A program made the position numbers and the translations under genes. The notes beneath the pieces were generated by a model. The model saw only the letters and a list, made by a program, of their open reading frames with translations, was not told the DNA's origin and searched no databases. DNA of 24,836 nt from the NCBI GenBank assembly GCA_002471805.1, contig DKQR01000147.1, forward strand, positions 1-24,836, given 5' to 3'. Of the stretch, positions 8,376 through 18,002 are shown piece after piece; position 1 is the first letter of the stretch, and every line of letters starts with the position of its first letter. This stretch comes from Fidelibacterota bacterium UBA7303. Lineage in GTDB: Bacteria > Fidelibacterota > Marinisomatia > Marinisomatales > UBA1611.

Positions 8376-11300
8376 ATGCGGAAGTCCTATACATTTGGCA
8401 ACAATTTGAAGGTAAATCTGAGACAAATCGCCCGTAAATGGCAGACGGGCATTCTACATACTTTTCTGGCCGTTTTCCTGATGGCAGCGGTGGCGTGCGA
8501 CTTTGATATCCCGGAAAAATTTGAGATGCCTGTATGGTACCTGGATCTCAAGATACCCTTGGTGAACAGCAAATATGAGATGACGGACATCTCCAATCCA
8601 GATATTGGAATTTTTCCCACACCGGATTCTATGGGTTTTCAAATTGTTCAGAGCGGGGAAATGGAGCCGCAGGTTCTACCTACCTTACCAACACTGCCAA
8701 TGGATGTGGATTCGGATATTTCAACAGGAGAGTTGCCTGGTATACCTTCTGCTAACATTGTTATTCCTTTTCCTGAAATAGGTCAGAGCATTCCTCTTAC
8801 GGACCCTGGTATACTTTATCCAACATCAACTTTAGGACAATTTTTTCAATTCCCTACTACTGACACAGTTGTAATGAATGCCAGTGATTATGAACAATTG
8901 ATTATTACACCGTTTAACACCGTGATGCAGACACTTTTGAATGTGCTTAACCTGCAAATTCCGATACCGTTTAATGCTATAGATCTTTCATTCACACCAA
9001 TGATTGCCAGTATTGATACTTTGATTATGGGTGAGGGGAGCAGATACATATCCTATTTTGAGAATAATAGCGCAACGGAACTTATACAGGTTTATTCCAA
9101 CATTGTAACTGGTACCACAGATATTACTGATACTTTAGCAAACCATAATGGACAGCCTATTTTATCATATGGCCAATCTTATGCGGATACTACTGATTTA
9201 TCTGGCAAGGGCCTTTGTCCGGTTATGAATGTAGCTACGAGTTTACAATTGGCTTCCCCGGAATCAGAATTTGTTGTCATTCCCCCTTCACAATCATTAT
9301 TTGTTGATTTTTCTGTTCAATTGGTGGTCGCCGGGTTTGACAGTATTGACATAACCACGAGTAATTATTCTCTTTCGGATATAGTAACAATTCCCAGTCT
9401 TGATTTCCCGGAAATGGATATGTCTGAATCGGGCATCAGTAAGATGGAGATATTTCGATGCCAGCTGAGGGAGATTGGTGCTTTATATAATGAAAACAGA
9501 GTGCATATCACTGGATTGGAAAGTACATTGCCTTTCGACTTGAAATTTCTAATGAATTTTAAAAACTTTGCACCTGATGAAGGCGGTGACTCTGTGAAGA
9601 TTGATACAGTTCTTAAAAGGGGGAGCCCCGTAGATAAAACGTTTGATATGCGCGGCTATTCGATAGCTGCTCCAGGCTACCCCAACACAAATAGCCCGCT
9701 TAACAGCTTTGATCTGGACTTTGATATAGGCTTCGTGGAACAAAAAACAAGTATTCCCCTTGATGGATCTTCTTTCGGCCATTTTTCCATGAGGATGCAA
9801 ATGGAATTACTTTCTTTCTCTCTTTTGGAAGCGGATCTGTTTATGCTGCTGCCCACTGATTCCACAGTGCAGGAGTTCCCTCCAGGATTGACGGGAGCAA
9901 TTCCCACGGAAGCGCTTTTTGAAATAACAATGAAGAGTCAAATACCTTTGCCTATTCGCATGAAATTGGATTTTAAAGGGTATAATTCACTTGGTGAACT
10001 GACGTATGTATCCATCAATGTGGACACCCTTGCGCGCATACCGGATGATGCAATGCCATGGGATACTGCCCTGACAATAATTGGCCTGGATAAACATGGA
10101 ACCCGGATTACGATTTATGATAGTGTAGATGATACTTTACCATCCTATGATGTATTGACACCACCTTGTGACACCTGTGCTTCTATCATTGGATTATTAG
10201 GATCAAACCCAGTGCAGTTGGTCATTGATCCAGAAGTAAAGGTTGAAGGGCGAGGAGCATTGGTGGAAGGAAAAGCTATTCAGGGAGGATTTATAGTCAC
10301 CATTCCTTTCGCATTGCAGCTTGAACCCATGACCTTTATGGGTGGTATTGGCTCGGAGATCGATTTTGGTGAATATGATACTCGATATAAAATTCGTAAT
10401 TCTCTCATTCATTCTGATATGATAACCACAATAACCAATTCTTTCCCTTTTGGCGCGGAACTATCTGTGCTGATGAGCAACCTGGAAACTTTTCCAGTTG
10501 GCAAAACCCCTGAACTTTTGAAGAATTATGTTGATACATTATCTACCCTGGGGCTTGCAGATTCCACAACCGATAGTGTATATATTGTTGCCAGGTGTTC
10601 AGATTTAAACCTTGACAGCAGTGAAATATATATATTCAATGTTATGTCCGATTATTCGGAGTGCGTAGACCGTCTCCCTTATCTTGTAAAAACAAATGGT
10701 TCTGGAACAGATACGGTGGTTGCCTATGTGGATACATTATTCAAATTCTTGCTCCCATCACCTGAGGAACTTTATGGTGCAGATGATACCTTGGGCTATC
10801 CGGAAGGAATGGTTGCAGTTCCTGGAAGCGGTACGTATTACAGTACCATAGATACCAATAAAATTTTTTTAATGACAAAATATGGCAGCATTCCTTATGT
10901 GATGCCTCGTTTCCATATTCCTGGCACTGGCGGTACAGGTGTATTTTTATCCAAAGAAGATTATCTAGAAATAAATTCATTCATTACGTTTCGCTTGAGC
11001 AGCGGCGGTATTTCAGGATCTGCTGATGATGTATTGGTTATTACTTATCCAAATGGCGGGCAAACATTTTATACGGGTCAAACCGATAGTATTGTATGGG
11101 AATCTTTTGGTGGAGGTGTCGGATCGGTTGACCTATACTATGCCAATGAAGAATCCGATCCAGACAGTATTGATGTGAATGTGGAAAGTGATTGGACATC
11201 AATTGCTTCTGGGATAATCAATGTTGACGGAGAAAACACCTATGCCTGGACACCCAGTGGACTGGCGGTAACCGATTCATTGCGCCTGCGGATCGTTTCA

Positions 11301-11411
11301 TCTGATGGAAAGGCAAGAGATATAAACGGCTGGTATATAAAAATCAGCAACCCAGCCGGAACTTCAGCCCCTAGATTTACAACAATTCGACCAAGGCTGG
11401 TTAAGAGATGA
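8376..11411 (+). CDS. Large secreted lipoprotein of unknown function with C-terminal Kre9/KNH-like beta domain
   Basis: A predicted 1011-residue protein that I do not recognise as a whole. Near the N-terminus a basic stretch is followed by the hydrophobic run ILHTFLAVFLMAAVAC; C41 in AVAC is a plausible lipobox cysteine, so membrane anchoring is likely. The bulk is acidic, rich in D, S, T, P and beta-formers with few lysines, typical of an extracytoplasmic beta-rich protein. Near residues 885-995 a segment starting ITYPNGGQTFYTG with IVWES and YAWTPSG resembles the Kre9/KNH Ig-like fold found in bacterial surface proteins. The start is unsure: ATG 8376 has no clear SD and makes an unusually long n-region; TTG 8406 or CTG 8418 would give a more normal signal peptide. 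It overlaps the next gene by 4 nt (ATGA). Confidence 0.8.
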   Translation: MRKSYTFGNNLKVNLRQIARKWQTGILHTFLAVFLMAAVACDFDIPEKFEMPVWYLDLKIPLVNSKYEMTDISNPDIGIFPTPDSMGFQIVQSGEMEPQVLPTLPTLPMDVDSDISTGELPGIPSANIVIPFPEIGQSIPLTDPGILYPTSTLGQFFQFPTTDTVVMNASDYEQLIITPFNTVMQTLLNVLNLQIPIPFNAIDLSFTPMIASIDTLIMGEGSRYISYFENNSATELIQVYSNIVTGTTDITDTLANHNGQPILSYGQSYADTTDLSGKGLCPVMNVATSLQLASPESEFVVIPPSQSLFVDFSVQLVVAGFDSIDITTSNYSLSDIVTIPSLDFPEMDMSESGISKMEIFRCQLREIGALYNENRVHITGLESTLPFDLKFLMNFKNFAPDEGGDSVKIDTVLKRGSPVDKTFDMRGYSIAAPGYPNTNSPLNSFDLDFDIGFVEQKTSIPLDGSSFGHFSMRMQMELLSFSLLEADLFMLLPTDSTVQEFPPGLTGAIPTEALFEITMKSQIPLPIRMKLDFKGYNSLGELTYVSINVDTLARIPDDAMPWDTALTIIGLDKHGTRITIYDSVDDTLPSYDVLTPPCDTCASIIGLLGSNPVQLVIDPEVKVEGRGALVEGKAIQGGFIVTIPFALQLEPMTFMGGIGSEIDFGEYDTRYKIRNSLIHSDMITTITNSFPFGAELSVLMSNLETFPVGKTPELLKNYVDTLSTLGLADSTTDSVYIVARCSDLNLDSSEIYIFNVMSDYSECVDRLPYLVKTNGSGTDTVVAYVDTLFKFLLPSPEELYGADDTLGYPEGMVAVPGSGTYYSTIDTNKIFLMTKYGSIPYVMPRFHIPGTGGTGVFLSKEDYLEINSFITFRLSSGGISGSADDVLVITYPNGGQTFYTGQTDSIVWESFGGGVGSVDLYYANEESDPDSIDVNVESDWTSIASGIINVDGENTYAWTPSGLAVTDSLRLRIVSSDGKARDINGWYIKISNPAGTSAPRFTTIRPRLVKR

Positions 11412-12802
11412 AAAAAATCCTTATCCTTTCTTTGTTTGCATGTGTGTTGTTTTCCCAGACTAAACGGGACCCGCGGGTGGTGGGACTTTCCGGAGCCTAC
11501 ACAACCATAGCTGATGGAATATTTTCTATCGGCTATAACCCGGGACTGATAGGTCTGCAGCAGAACCAACCCTTCATGATGCACATTGGACAACTGGATT
11601 ATGGAGTACTAGGCAATTTTTTTTCCATTCAAAATGTAGCTCAGTACAGTGGCGATACACTGGATACTAAAGAAAAAGATGAAATATTCAGGCAGCTGCG
11701 AGACGCAGATGGAATGGCATTTTTTACAGACCTGCATTTTCCCACCCCATTACTAAATATTTCCAAAGGTAATTTGGCCTTCACAACCAATAACATTTTT
11801 TTATCAAACACACGTTTGCCCATTGGTCTTCTCGAGTTTCTTTTTTATGGAAATGCTGAAAAGACAGACCTAGATATGGAACTGAATCGCGAGACACTCG
11901 GTTTGACCGAAATTGGTGTCACATTCGGCATGCCTTTTGAAGCTTTTTCCCTGGGGTTCACGTTTAAATACCTGCAGGGGCTTTTTTATCTGGGTGTGGA
12001 TGAAAAAGCCAGTGTAGCCAATCTGGAAACGACGGATATAGGTATTATTGGGACCGGTTCCTATATTATCCGGCAGGGGCTGGGCGGCAGAGGTTTTGCC
12101 CTGGATATGGGTATCGTTTCCAGACCAAAGAATGGCTGGTCTGTGGGGTCGTCTCTCATTAATGCCTTTGGCAGCATTGCCTGGAATAAAAGTATAAGTG
12201 ATCCGGGGAGCGGATTTGGGTTTTATCCATTTCAATGGGGTGATGAGCAATTGGATCCTGGCGAATCAATTTTGGTTACTTACACTATTGATACACTGAG
12301 AATGGATAGATTAAGTCAGGATTCTCTTTTTAAGAATGATACCCAGTTTTTTCCGGACACGTCAGAGTTTACTACGCCCTATCCGGCTTTGTTCCGGTTT
12401 GGGGTCTCGAAAAAACTGGAAACCATCCTGATTGCATCAGACCTGGTAGCTGGATTCCAAAATGCGTATTACGCCCGAGCCAACTGGAAATGGTCCATTG
12501 GTGTAGAATGGTTCAAAATGGCGAATCTGCCCATGAGAATCGGTTATAGCTGGGCAGGCGGGAACTTGAGTGAACTGGGTATGGGGTTCGGGTATCACAA
12601 GGGTCCAATTATTTTCGACCTGGGTTTTGCCTTTCGCAACGGTATGTGGCTGCATACAATGAAAGGGTTTAATTTTTCCGCAGGGCTTACCATAACAAGC
12701 CCCAAAAGCCGGAAAGCTGTACCATCCGATACTACCGAGGAAGGAGAAAAAGATAAAGGTTTCCTGGGTAAATTGTTTGGTAAATTAAAATTTACCAAGT
12801 AA
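11408..12802 (+). CDS. Outer-membrane beta-barrel protein, PorV/FadL-like (UPF0164-type) family
   Basis: A 464-residue exported protein. The signal peptide MKKILILSLFACVLFS is followed by a short linker and the N-terminal pattern VVGLSGAYTTIADGIFSIGYNPGLIGL, which is characteristic of PorV/PorQ and related FadL-like outer-membrane proteins. The remainder alternates amphipathic strands with glycine and aromatic residues, and the C-terminal part (GMGFGYHKGPIIFDLGFAF then FSAGLTI) looks like closing barrel strands, followed by a lysine-rich tail. Its ATG overlaps the stop of the large lipoprotein gene, so both are probably translated together and may form an envelope complex. PorV proteins elsewhere shuttle secretion substrates, but I see no type IX sorting domain here, so its role is unknown. 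Confidence 0.8.
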   Translation: MKKILILSLFACVLFSQTKRDPRVVGLSGAYTTIADGIFSIGYNPGLIGLQQNQPFMMHIGQLDYGVLGNFFSIQNVAQYSGDTLDTKEKDEIFRQLRDADGMAFFTDLHFPTPLLNISKGNLAFTTNNIFLSNTRLPIGLLEFLFYGNAEKTDLDMELNRETLGLTEIGVTFGMPFEAFSLGFTFKYLQGLFYLGVDEKASVANLETTDIGIIGTGSYIIRQGLGGRGFALDMGIVSRPKNGWSVGSSLINAFGSIAWNKSISDPGSGFGFYPFQWGDEQLDPGESILVTYTIDTLRMDRLSQDSLFKNDTQFFPDTSEFTTPYPALFRFGVSKKLETILIASDLVAGFQNAYYARANWKWSIGVEWFKMANLPMRIGYSWAGGNLSELGMGFGYHKGPIIFDLGFAFRNGMWLHTMKGFNFSAGLTITSPKSRKAVPSDTTEEGEKDKGFLGKLFGKLKFTK

Positions 12803-12857
12803 TTAGATGTATAATATCCAGTTTTTACTAGCAGACAATACTTTATAAGAATTCAGG

Positions 12858-13949
12858 TCAGGTCCTGGCCCGCAACAGTAATATAATACCACCAATGGTA
12901 AAAACAATATTCCCCAGCCAGGCAGATAGAATAGGTTCTACAACACCCTTGAATCCCATTGATTGACCAAACTTGATAAATGCATAATAACCAAAAATCA
13001 CAAATACACTGAGTCCGGCACCGAAGGATAGGCTGTTTTTTTCTTTTATCACCACCAGAGGAATACCGCAAAGCACGACAATTAAGTTGGTGAAGGTGAA
13101 AGATATTTTCAGGTAGCGTGTTACTTCCCAGCGCAGGGTATCTACCCCATTGTTCTTAAGTTGCTTTATACGGGCAGTAAGTTTAAAATAATCCAGTTCA
13201 TCAGGTTTTCTGGCTTGCTGCTGAATTTCCTGCGGGGTAAACCCCAGGGATAGTATGGTATCTTCTTCAGACAGGGAAACAGATCCTTCAACTCCTAATT
13301 CGTTAAAGTCACGTATGGAATAATCGGATAACATCCAATTCAGAGAATCTGGATGCCAGGTGATTTTTTTAGCATCAATTCTTTTCTGTAGCGTAGATGT
13401 ACCCAGGTCTACCCAGGTTAAACCGTATCCTGTTTTATTTTTTATGGAATATTTGGTAAGGGAAATATGGGTGCTTGTATTTTTTTGGAGAAATACATCC
13501 TTCAATGTATTCTTCAGCTTATGGCGCGATTTTCTTTTTACATAATCGCGATCAATTTCAAATCGCTTTTCATTTCCATAGGCAACCAGTTTATTATCCA
13601 ATACAAATGACCCCAAACTCATTACCATTCCGATCGTAAGGAGGGGCCAGGCTGTACGGTAAATACTGATGCCTGAAGCTTTCAGGGCTGTCCATTCATT
13701 CAGCTTGACCATATTGCCCAAGCTGAATACCGTGGAGATGAGCATAGACATGGGCAGGCCAATACTGACAAACCAAGGCAGGGTATATAGATAATAACTG
13801 ACCACCACCCGGGTAGGAACATTATTATCAATGAACCGGTCCAGGTTCTCGATCAAATCCACAATAACGAAAATGGAAACGAAACCCAATATGGAAAAAC
13901 CCAGGATGGTGAGGAACTGGCGGACAAGGTATTGATCCAGTTTGTACAT
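12858..13949 (-). CDS. LptF/LptG-family permease of the LPS export ABC transporter
   Basis: Inner-membrane permease of the YjgP/YjgQ family that extracts LPS with LptB and hands it to LptC and the periplasmic bridge. The 363-residue length is typical. The N-terminus MYKLDQYLVRQFL is followed by a TM segment, an LDRFIDNNVP loop, TM2-3 around LPWFVSIGLPMSML and the signature NEWTALKASGISIYR with the family's K-A-S-G turn. A periplasmic beta-rich domain (about 125-270) precedes three C-terminal TM segments. It looks more LptG-like, but the F/G distinction is not certain and no partner gene is in the window. It converges on the beta-barrel gene with 55 nt between and no clear terminator. Confidence 0.92.
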   Translation of the reverse strand: MYKLDQYLVRQFLTILGFSILGFVSIFVIVDLIENLDRFIDNNVPTRVVVSYYLYTLPWFVSIGLPMSMLISTVFSLGNMVKLNEWTALKASGISIYRTAWPLLTIGMVMSLGSFVLDNKLVAYGNEKRFEIDRDYVKRKSRHKLKNTLKDVFLQKNTSTHISLTKYSIKNKTGYGLTWVDLGTSTLQKRIDAKKITWHPDSLNWMLSDYSIRDFNELGVEGSVSLSEEDTILSLGFTPQEIQQQARKPDELDYFKLTARIKQLKNNGVDTLRWEVTRYLKISFTFTNLIVVLCGIPLVVIKEKNSLSFGAGLSVFVIFGYYAFIKFGQSMGFKGVVEPILSAWLGNIVFTIGGIILLLRART

Positions 13950-14074
13950 AGTCTAAATAGAGAATTTCCTTAACTTCATTGTAAGGTAAAATAAAACGAT
14001 CGCGGATAATTCCCCACTCCTTAATCATGGTTTAACCGTTTGCATTCGTTAGACAGGGGTTTAAGTTCACATTC

Positions 14075-15736
14075 ATGAAATTGATTCAATCATACAAAAT
14101 TCCTGCCGTGTTATTGATTCTGATACTGGGATTCGTTTTTGCATCCGAAACAGGAAGTATATCTTCAGGTGCAGGTGAATATTCTATTCTATCGATCCTG
14201 CCGCCGCTGTTTGCCATACTGCTTGCTCTGGTCACCCATGAGGCGCACCTGTCCTTATTTATAGGCATATGGCTTGGATCGACCTTGGTTGTGCAACACC
14301 CGATCTCAGGTTTGACCTATGCTCTGGATACCTATATGGTTCAAACTGTGACAGATCATGGACATGCATCTATTTTGATATTTACCATGGTTTTTGGCGG
14401 GCTGATCGGTGTTATTTCCGCCAACGGCGGGATGGCTGGTGCGGTTCACGCGGCGGCCAGGTATGCCACTTCAAACCGTCGCAGCCAACTGGCAACAGTA
14501 TTAATGGGGTTTGTAATATTTTTTGATGATTATGCCAATACACTGTTGGTTGGGAATATGATGCGTCCCTTCACAGACCGGGTAAAGATTTCCCGGGAAA
14601 AACTTTCCTATTTAGTGGATTCTACGGCGGCACCGGTGGCCAGCCTCGCTATAATCAGCAGCTGGTCCGTGTTCCAGATGAGTCTTCTGGAGTCTCCTTT
14701 TGAGCAGTTCGGTATATCGGTGAATCCTTATTTTACTTTTATACAAAGTATTCCATTTTCTTTTTATTGTATTTTGACCCTGGTATTCATACTCATTAAT
14801 GTGATGTTGAAAAGAGAATACGGCCCTATGCATGCAGCAGAAAACCGGGCCATATCAACCGGAAAGGTACTGGCCGATAATGCTAAACCGTTATTGGACC
14901 CCAGTTTAATGCAGGGAAAAAATATAACTCCTTCTCATTGGAGCAACGCATTTATACCCATCGGTGTTGTAGTGGCTGTTACAATTGGTGGTCTGATTAT
15001 TACTGGTCTTAAAAGTGTTACCATGGAAAATCCTAGTCTGCGGGATATTATTGGTGCCGCTGATCCCTATGCCAGCCTGATCTGGGGTTCCTGTATCTCC
15101 AGCATTACCGCAATTGGTATTTCAGTCGGAAAAGGTGTCCTCAACTTAGAAAAAGCACTGGAATCCTGGGTAAATGGAGTTAGATCCATGGTTATGGCCT
15201 GCATCATTCTAGTTCTAGCCTGGACCATAGGGTCTGTCTGCAAGGATCTACACACTGCAGAATACCTGGTAAGCATTTCTTCCAATGTTCTGACTCCTAA
15301 TATGCTGCCGTTTATTACATTTGGGACTGCAGCAGCAATCAGTTTCTCAACAGGTTCATCCTGGGCCACCATGTCTATCCTGATACCGGTGGTTGTGCCC
15401 ATGGCACTGCACCTGATGACCTTAGACCCCAACGCGGTGGTTGAATCGCCAGTATTTCTTGCCACTTTCGCTTCCGTACTGTCCGGGTCCGTTTTTGGAG
15501 ATCATTGTTCGCCAATCTCCGACACCACTATTCTGTCATCTACAGCTTCAGCTTCCGACCATATCGATCATGTAAAAACGCAAATGCCCTATGCACTCAC
15601 TGTGGGTGTTTTGGCCATGACCCTGGGGTGCCTTGGTGTGGGGTTTGGTGTACCTGTATCAGTGATATTAATTACAGGAAGTGTCATTTTATTTGTAATT
15701 ATACGCTACGTGGGTCAGCCTGTCAGAGCGGTCTAA
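14075..15736 (+). CDS. NhaC-family Na+/H+ (or related cation/organic acid) antiporter
   Basis: A 553-residue polytopic inner-membrane protein of the NhaC family of the ion-transporter superfamily. The N-terminal hydrophobic run could be a first TM helix. Signature segments are VIFFDDYANTLLVGNMMRP (about 147-165), with charged residues inside the membrane; STAAPVASLAIISSW; FSTGSSWATMSILIPVV; and SGSVFGDHCSPISDTTILSS near 471-490, all typical of the family. The likely role is sodium extrusion or pH homeostasis; some relatives exchange malate and lactate, so the substrate is inferred. It is divergent from the LptF/G gene across a 125-nt gap. An AGGGG at 14055-14059 is a poorly spaced SD. An alanine symporter gene follows after 17 nt. 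Confidence 0.92.
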   Translation: MKLIQSYKIPAVLLILILGFVFASETGSISSGAGEYSILSILPPLFAILLALVTHEAHLSLFIGIWLGSTLVVQHPISGLTYALDTYMVQTVTDHGHASILIFTMVFGGLIGVISANGGMAGAVHAAARYATSNRRSQLATVLMGFVIFFDDYANTLLVGNMMRPFTDRVKISREKLSYLVDSTAAPVASLAIISSWSVFQMSLLESPFEQFGISVNPYFTFIQSIPFSFYCILTLVFILINVMLKREYGPMHAAENRAISTGKVLADNAKPLLDPSLMQGKNITPSHWSNAFIPIGVVVAVTIGGLIITGLKSVTMENPSLRDIIGAADPYASLIWGSCISSITAIGISVGKGVLNLEKALESWVNGVRSMVMACIILVLAWTIGSVCKDLHTAEYLVSISSNVLTPNMLPFITFGTAAAISFSTGSSWATMSILIPVVVPMALHLMTLDPNAVVESPVFLATFASVLSGSVFGDHCSPISDTTILSSTASASDHIDHVKTQMPYALTVGVLAMTLGCLGVGFGVPVSVILITGSVILFVIIRYVGQPVRAV

Positions 15737-15753
15737 TTTAACCAGATAAAAAC

Positions 15754-17124
15754 ATGACCCAACTTGACCGTCTCGTGTCGGCCTTCGCCAATTTGATGTG
15801 GGGACCTTTTCTATTAATCCTGCTTGTGGGTGGCGGTTTATATTTCACTGTTTACTGCCGGTTTACACCTTTTCGCTATTTTCGCCATGGATTGGATATT
15901 TTATTAGGAAAATTTGACCGAGAGGAAGATCCTGGAGATATCAATCATTTTCAGGCTTTGTCCAGTGCATTGGCTGGTACAGTCGGTATGGGCAATATCA
16001 GCGGCGTAGCGGTTGCAATCCATACCGGTGGACCGGGAGCCTTATTCTGGATGTGGGTAAGTGCCATGGTGGGCATGTCCACTAAATTTTTTACCTGTAC
16101 ATTGGCGATCCTTTTTAGAGGGCAGGATGATCAGGGTCATTTACAGGGTGGGCCCATGTATGTGATCCGGGAAGGTCTCGGGAAAAGATTCAAACCACTG
16201 GCGATACTTTTCAGTGCGGCTGGAATGATCGGATGCCTGCCCATGTTCCAAGCGAACCAACTGACCCAGTTCACCCGGGAATCAATATTAATTCCATCCG
16301 GTTTGTTTCCAGCCAATATGAATGCAGGGAATCTGGTTATTGGTCTCCTGATAGCCATTCTTGTATCAATGGTAATATTAGGAGGCATAAAACGCATCGG
16401 ACTGATTGCGGGTAAACTGGTTCCTTTTATGGTAAGTTTGTATTTACTGGCCGGTTTAACGATAGTTATAAAAAATATAACTGAATTGTCGTCTGTTGTG
16501 GAGCTGATCTTTCATGATGCCTTTACGGGACAGGCAGTAGTGGGTGGTGTTGTGGGGGAAGTTATCCGTCAAGGTATCAGGCGGGCTGTATTTTCAAATG
16601 AAGCAGGGCTGGGTACAGAAGCCCTGGCCCACGGGGCAGCCAAAACAACGGAACCTGTCCGTGAAGGCTTGGTGGCCATGCTGGGACCATTCATTGATAC
16701 AATTCTGGTCTGTTCCATCACTGCATTTGTTATACTTGTTTCCGGAGCCTGGACCTCAGATCTCAATGGCGTATCCATGACTGCCCAGGCTTTTTCCACA
16801 GAATTGGGCCTGACAGGTACAGTTGTTTTATCTATCTGTGTTATCACATTCAGTGTAACCACTATGTTTGGTCAATCTTATTATGGTGCCAAATGCACGG
16901 GCTTTCTATTCGGCACCAAGAGCAAGACGTATTATAATTATTTTTATATATCCTCTACTATCATTGGAGCCACTGTATCCATATCCTTTGTTATTAATCT
17001 GATTGATGGAATGTATGCGGTGATGGCAATACCAACCATGACTTCTGCAATACTGTTGTCGCCAAAAGTGATGACTGAAGCCAGACGTTATTTTACTGCT
17101 TTAGATCGTCCCGCTGAGAAGTAA
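15754..17124 (+). CDS. Alanine/glycine:cation symporter (AGCS family)
   Basis: A 456-residue inner-membrane transporter that imports alanine or glycine with Na+. The N-terminus ANLMWGPFLLILLVGGGLY fits the first TM helix. The signature SALAGTVGMGNISGVAVAI (GTVGMGNISG at 75-84) is the canonical AGCS motif, followed by the GGPGALFWMW and GGPMYVI segments and a later RGIRR-AVFSNEAGLGTEALAHGAAKT-type region shared by the family. There is no strong SD in the 17-nt gap after the antiporter gene, so translational coupling or a weak site is likely. The pair would let a sodium gradient drive amino-acid uptake. The last 24 nt overlap the convergent prmA gene. Confidence 0.95.
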   Translation: MTQLDRLVSAFANLMWGPFLLILLVGGGLYFTVYCRFTPFRYFRHGLDILLGKFDREEDPGDINHFQALSSALAGTVGMGNISGVAVAIHTGGPGALFWMWVSAMVGMSTKFFTCTLAILFRGQDDQGHLQGGPMYVIREGLGKRFKPLAILFSAAGMIGCLPMFQANQLTQFTRESILIPSGLFPANMNAGNLVIGLLIAILVSMVILGGIKRIGLIAGKLVPFMVSLYLLAGLTIVIKNITELSSVVELIFHDAFTGQAVVGGVVGEVIRQGIRRAVFSNEAGLGTEALAHGAAKTTEPVREGLVAMLGPFIDTILVCSITAFVILVSGAWTSDLNGVSMTAQAFSTELGLTGTVVLSICVITFSVTTMFGQSYYGAKCTGFLFGTKSKTYYNYFYISSTIIGATVSISFVINLIDGMYAVMAIPTMTSAILLSPKVMTEARRYFTALDRPAEK

Positions 17125-17982
17125 CCAGCCATCCTGCTTATCAATCTGATCAAATCTAACCCAGGTCGCAAACGTTTCGCGGACCCGTATTGCCTGGTCC
17201 GGCAATATACCGGACAGTACCAGACGCCGGGCCGCGGCCGATTGCAATACCGGTTCAATGTCCACGAGTACATTGGCAAGGATATTGGCTACCACAATAT
17301 CATAGCGGCGTTCAACATTGAAATTTTCCGATGGGAGCAGTTCAATATCTGTTCTGTTTAATTCTATATTGTGCCGGGCATTGTTAAGCGCCTGATCATC
17401 CAGGTCAATGCCAGTTATTCTTTTGGCGCCAAAAAATGCCCCTGCGATGGCCAGAATGCCCGAACCGCATCCATAATCCAGCAATGAGTTACCGATTCGC
17501 AGGTTCCTTTCCAGCCAACGCAGACAAAGCTGGGTGGTGGGGTGAGTCCCGGTACCAAATCCGGCCCCTGGATCGATGATGATGGTAATACCTTCAAATT
17601 TTCTCTGGGCATCCCAGGGAGGTGTTATACGCAGGTTTTCTGAGATCATTATTTCCCTGAACTGGGACCGGGTGTAGGTGACCCAATCCCGGTCTTCAAA
17701 GATCTCTTCCGAATATTGGGGTATTTTTTCCAATTTGAGCATGAATTTTACTTCGGAGAGCAGGTCCTCGGTGTCTTTGCTCATGTCTGCCAGAAGAATC
17801 AAGCTATGGCTGGAACTTTGGACAGGTGTGGTTCGTCCTGTTTCTTCAAACCACTGGGAGTCTTCCTGGGGCAGTTTATCCACAATGGTGATGGACAGCA
17901 CGTCCAGGCCGCTGAGTTGTTCAGTGGCTTTTTTCAAATCCCAGTCTTGAAGATGAACTGTAATGTTTTTCCAGGTCTGCAT
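17101..17982 (-). CDS. prmA: Ribosomal protein L11 methyltransferase
   Basis: SAM-dependent methyltransferase that trimethylates ribosomal protein L11. The 293-residue length is normal. The N-terminal substrate-binding part (MQTWKNITVHL onward) is divergent as usual. The catalytic domain has GFGTGTHPTT (141-150), the SAM-binding LLDYGCGSGILAIA (167-180), the acidic GIDLDDQA after strand 2 (D193) and VVANILANVL near 230-239, all hallmarks of PrmA. Its stop codon lies inside the end of the convergent symporter gene. The start ATG at 17982 is 20 nt from the divergent murQ start and has no evident SD. It consumes SAM made by the window's own metK, though that link is generic. Confidence 0.95.
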   Translation of the reverse strand: MQTWKNITVHLQDWDLKKATEQLSGLDVLSITIVDKLPQEDSQWFEETGRTTPVQSSSHSLILLADMSKDTEDLLSEVKFMLKLEKIPQYSEEIFEDRDWVTYTRSQFREIMISENLRITPPWDAQRKFEGITIIIDPGAGFGTGTHPTTQLCLRWLERNLRIGNSLLDYGCGSGILAIAGAFFGAKRITGIDLDDQALNNARHNIELNRTDIELLPSENFNVERRYDIVVANILANVLVDIEPVLQSAAARRLVLSGILPDQAIRVRETFATWVRFDQIDKQDGWLLLSGTI

Positions 17983-18002
17983 GTATTGGTAATTTACGGG
18001 CT

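Noticed and set aside
13828..14028. 66-codon minus-strand ORF before and overlapping the LptF/G gene
   Set aside because: It overlaps the conserved start of the permease gene in another frame, turns into a Pro/His-rich shadow, and has no SD or homologue I recognise. A decayed upstream gene cannot be excluded.
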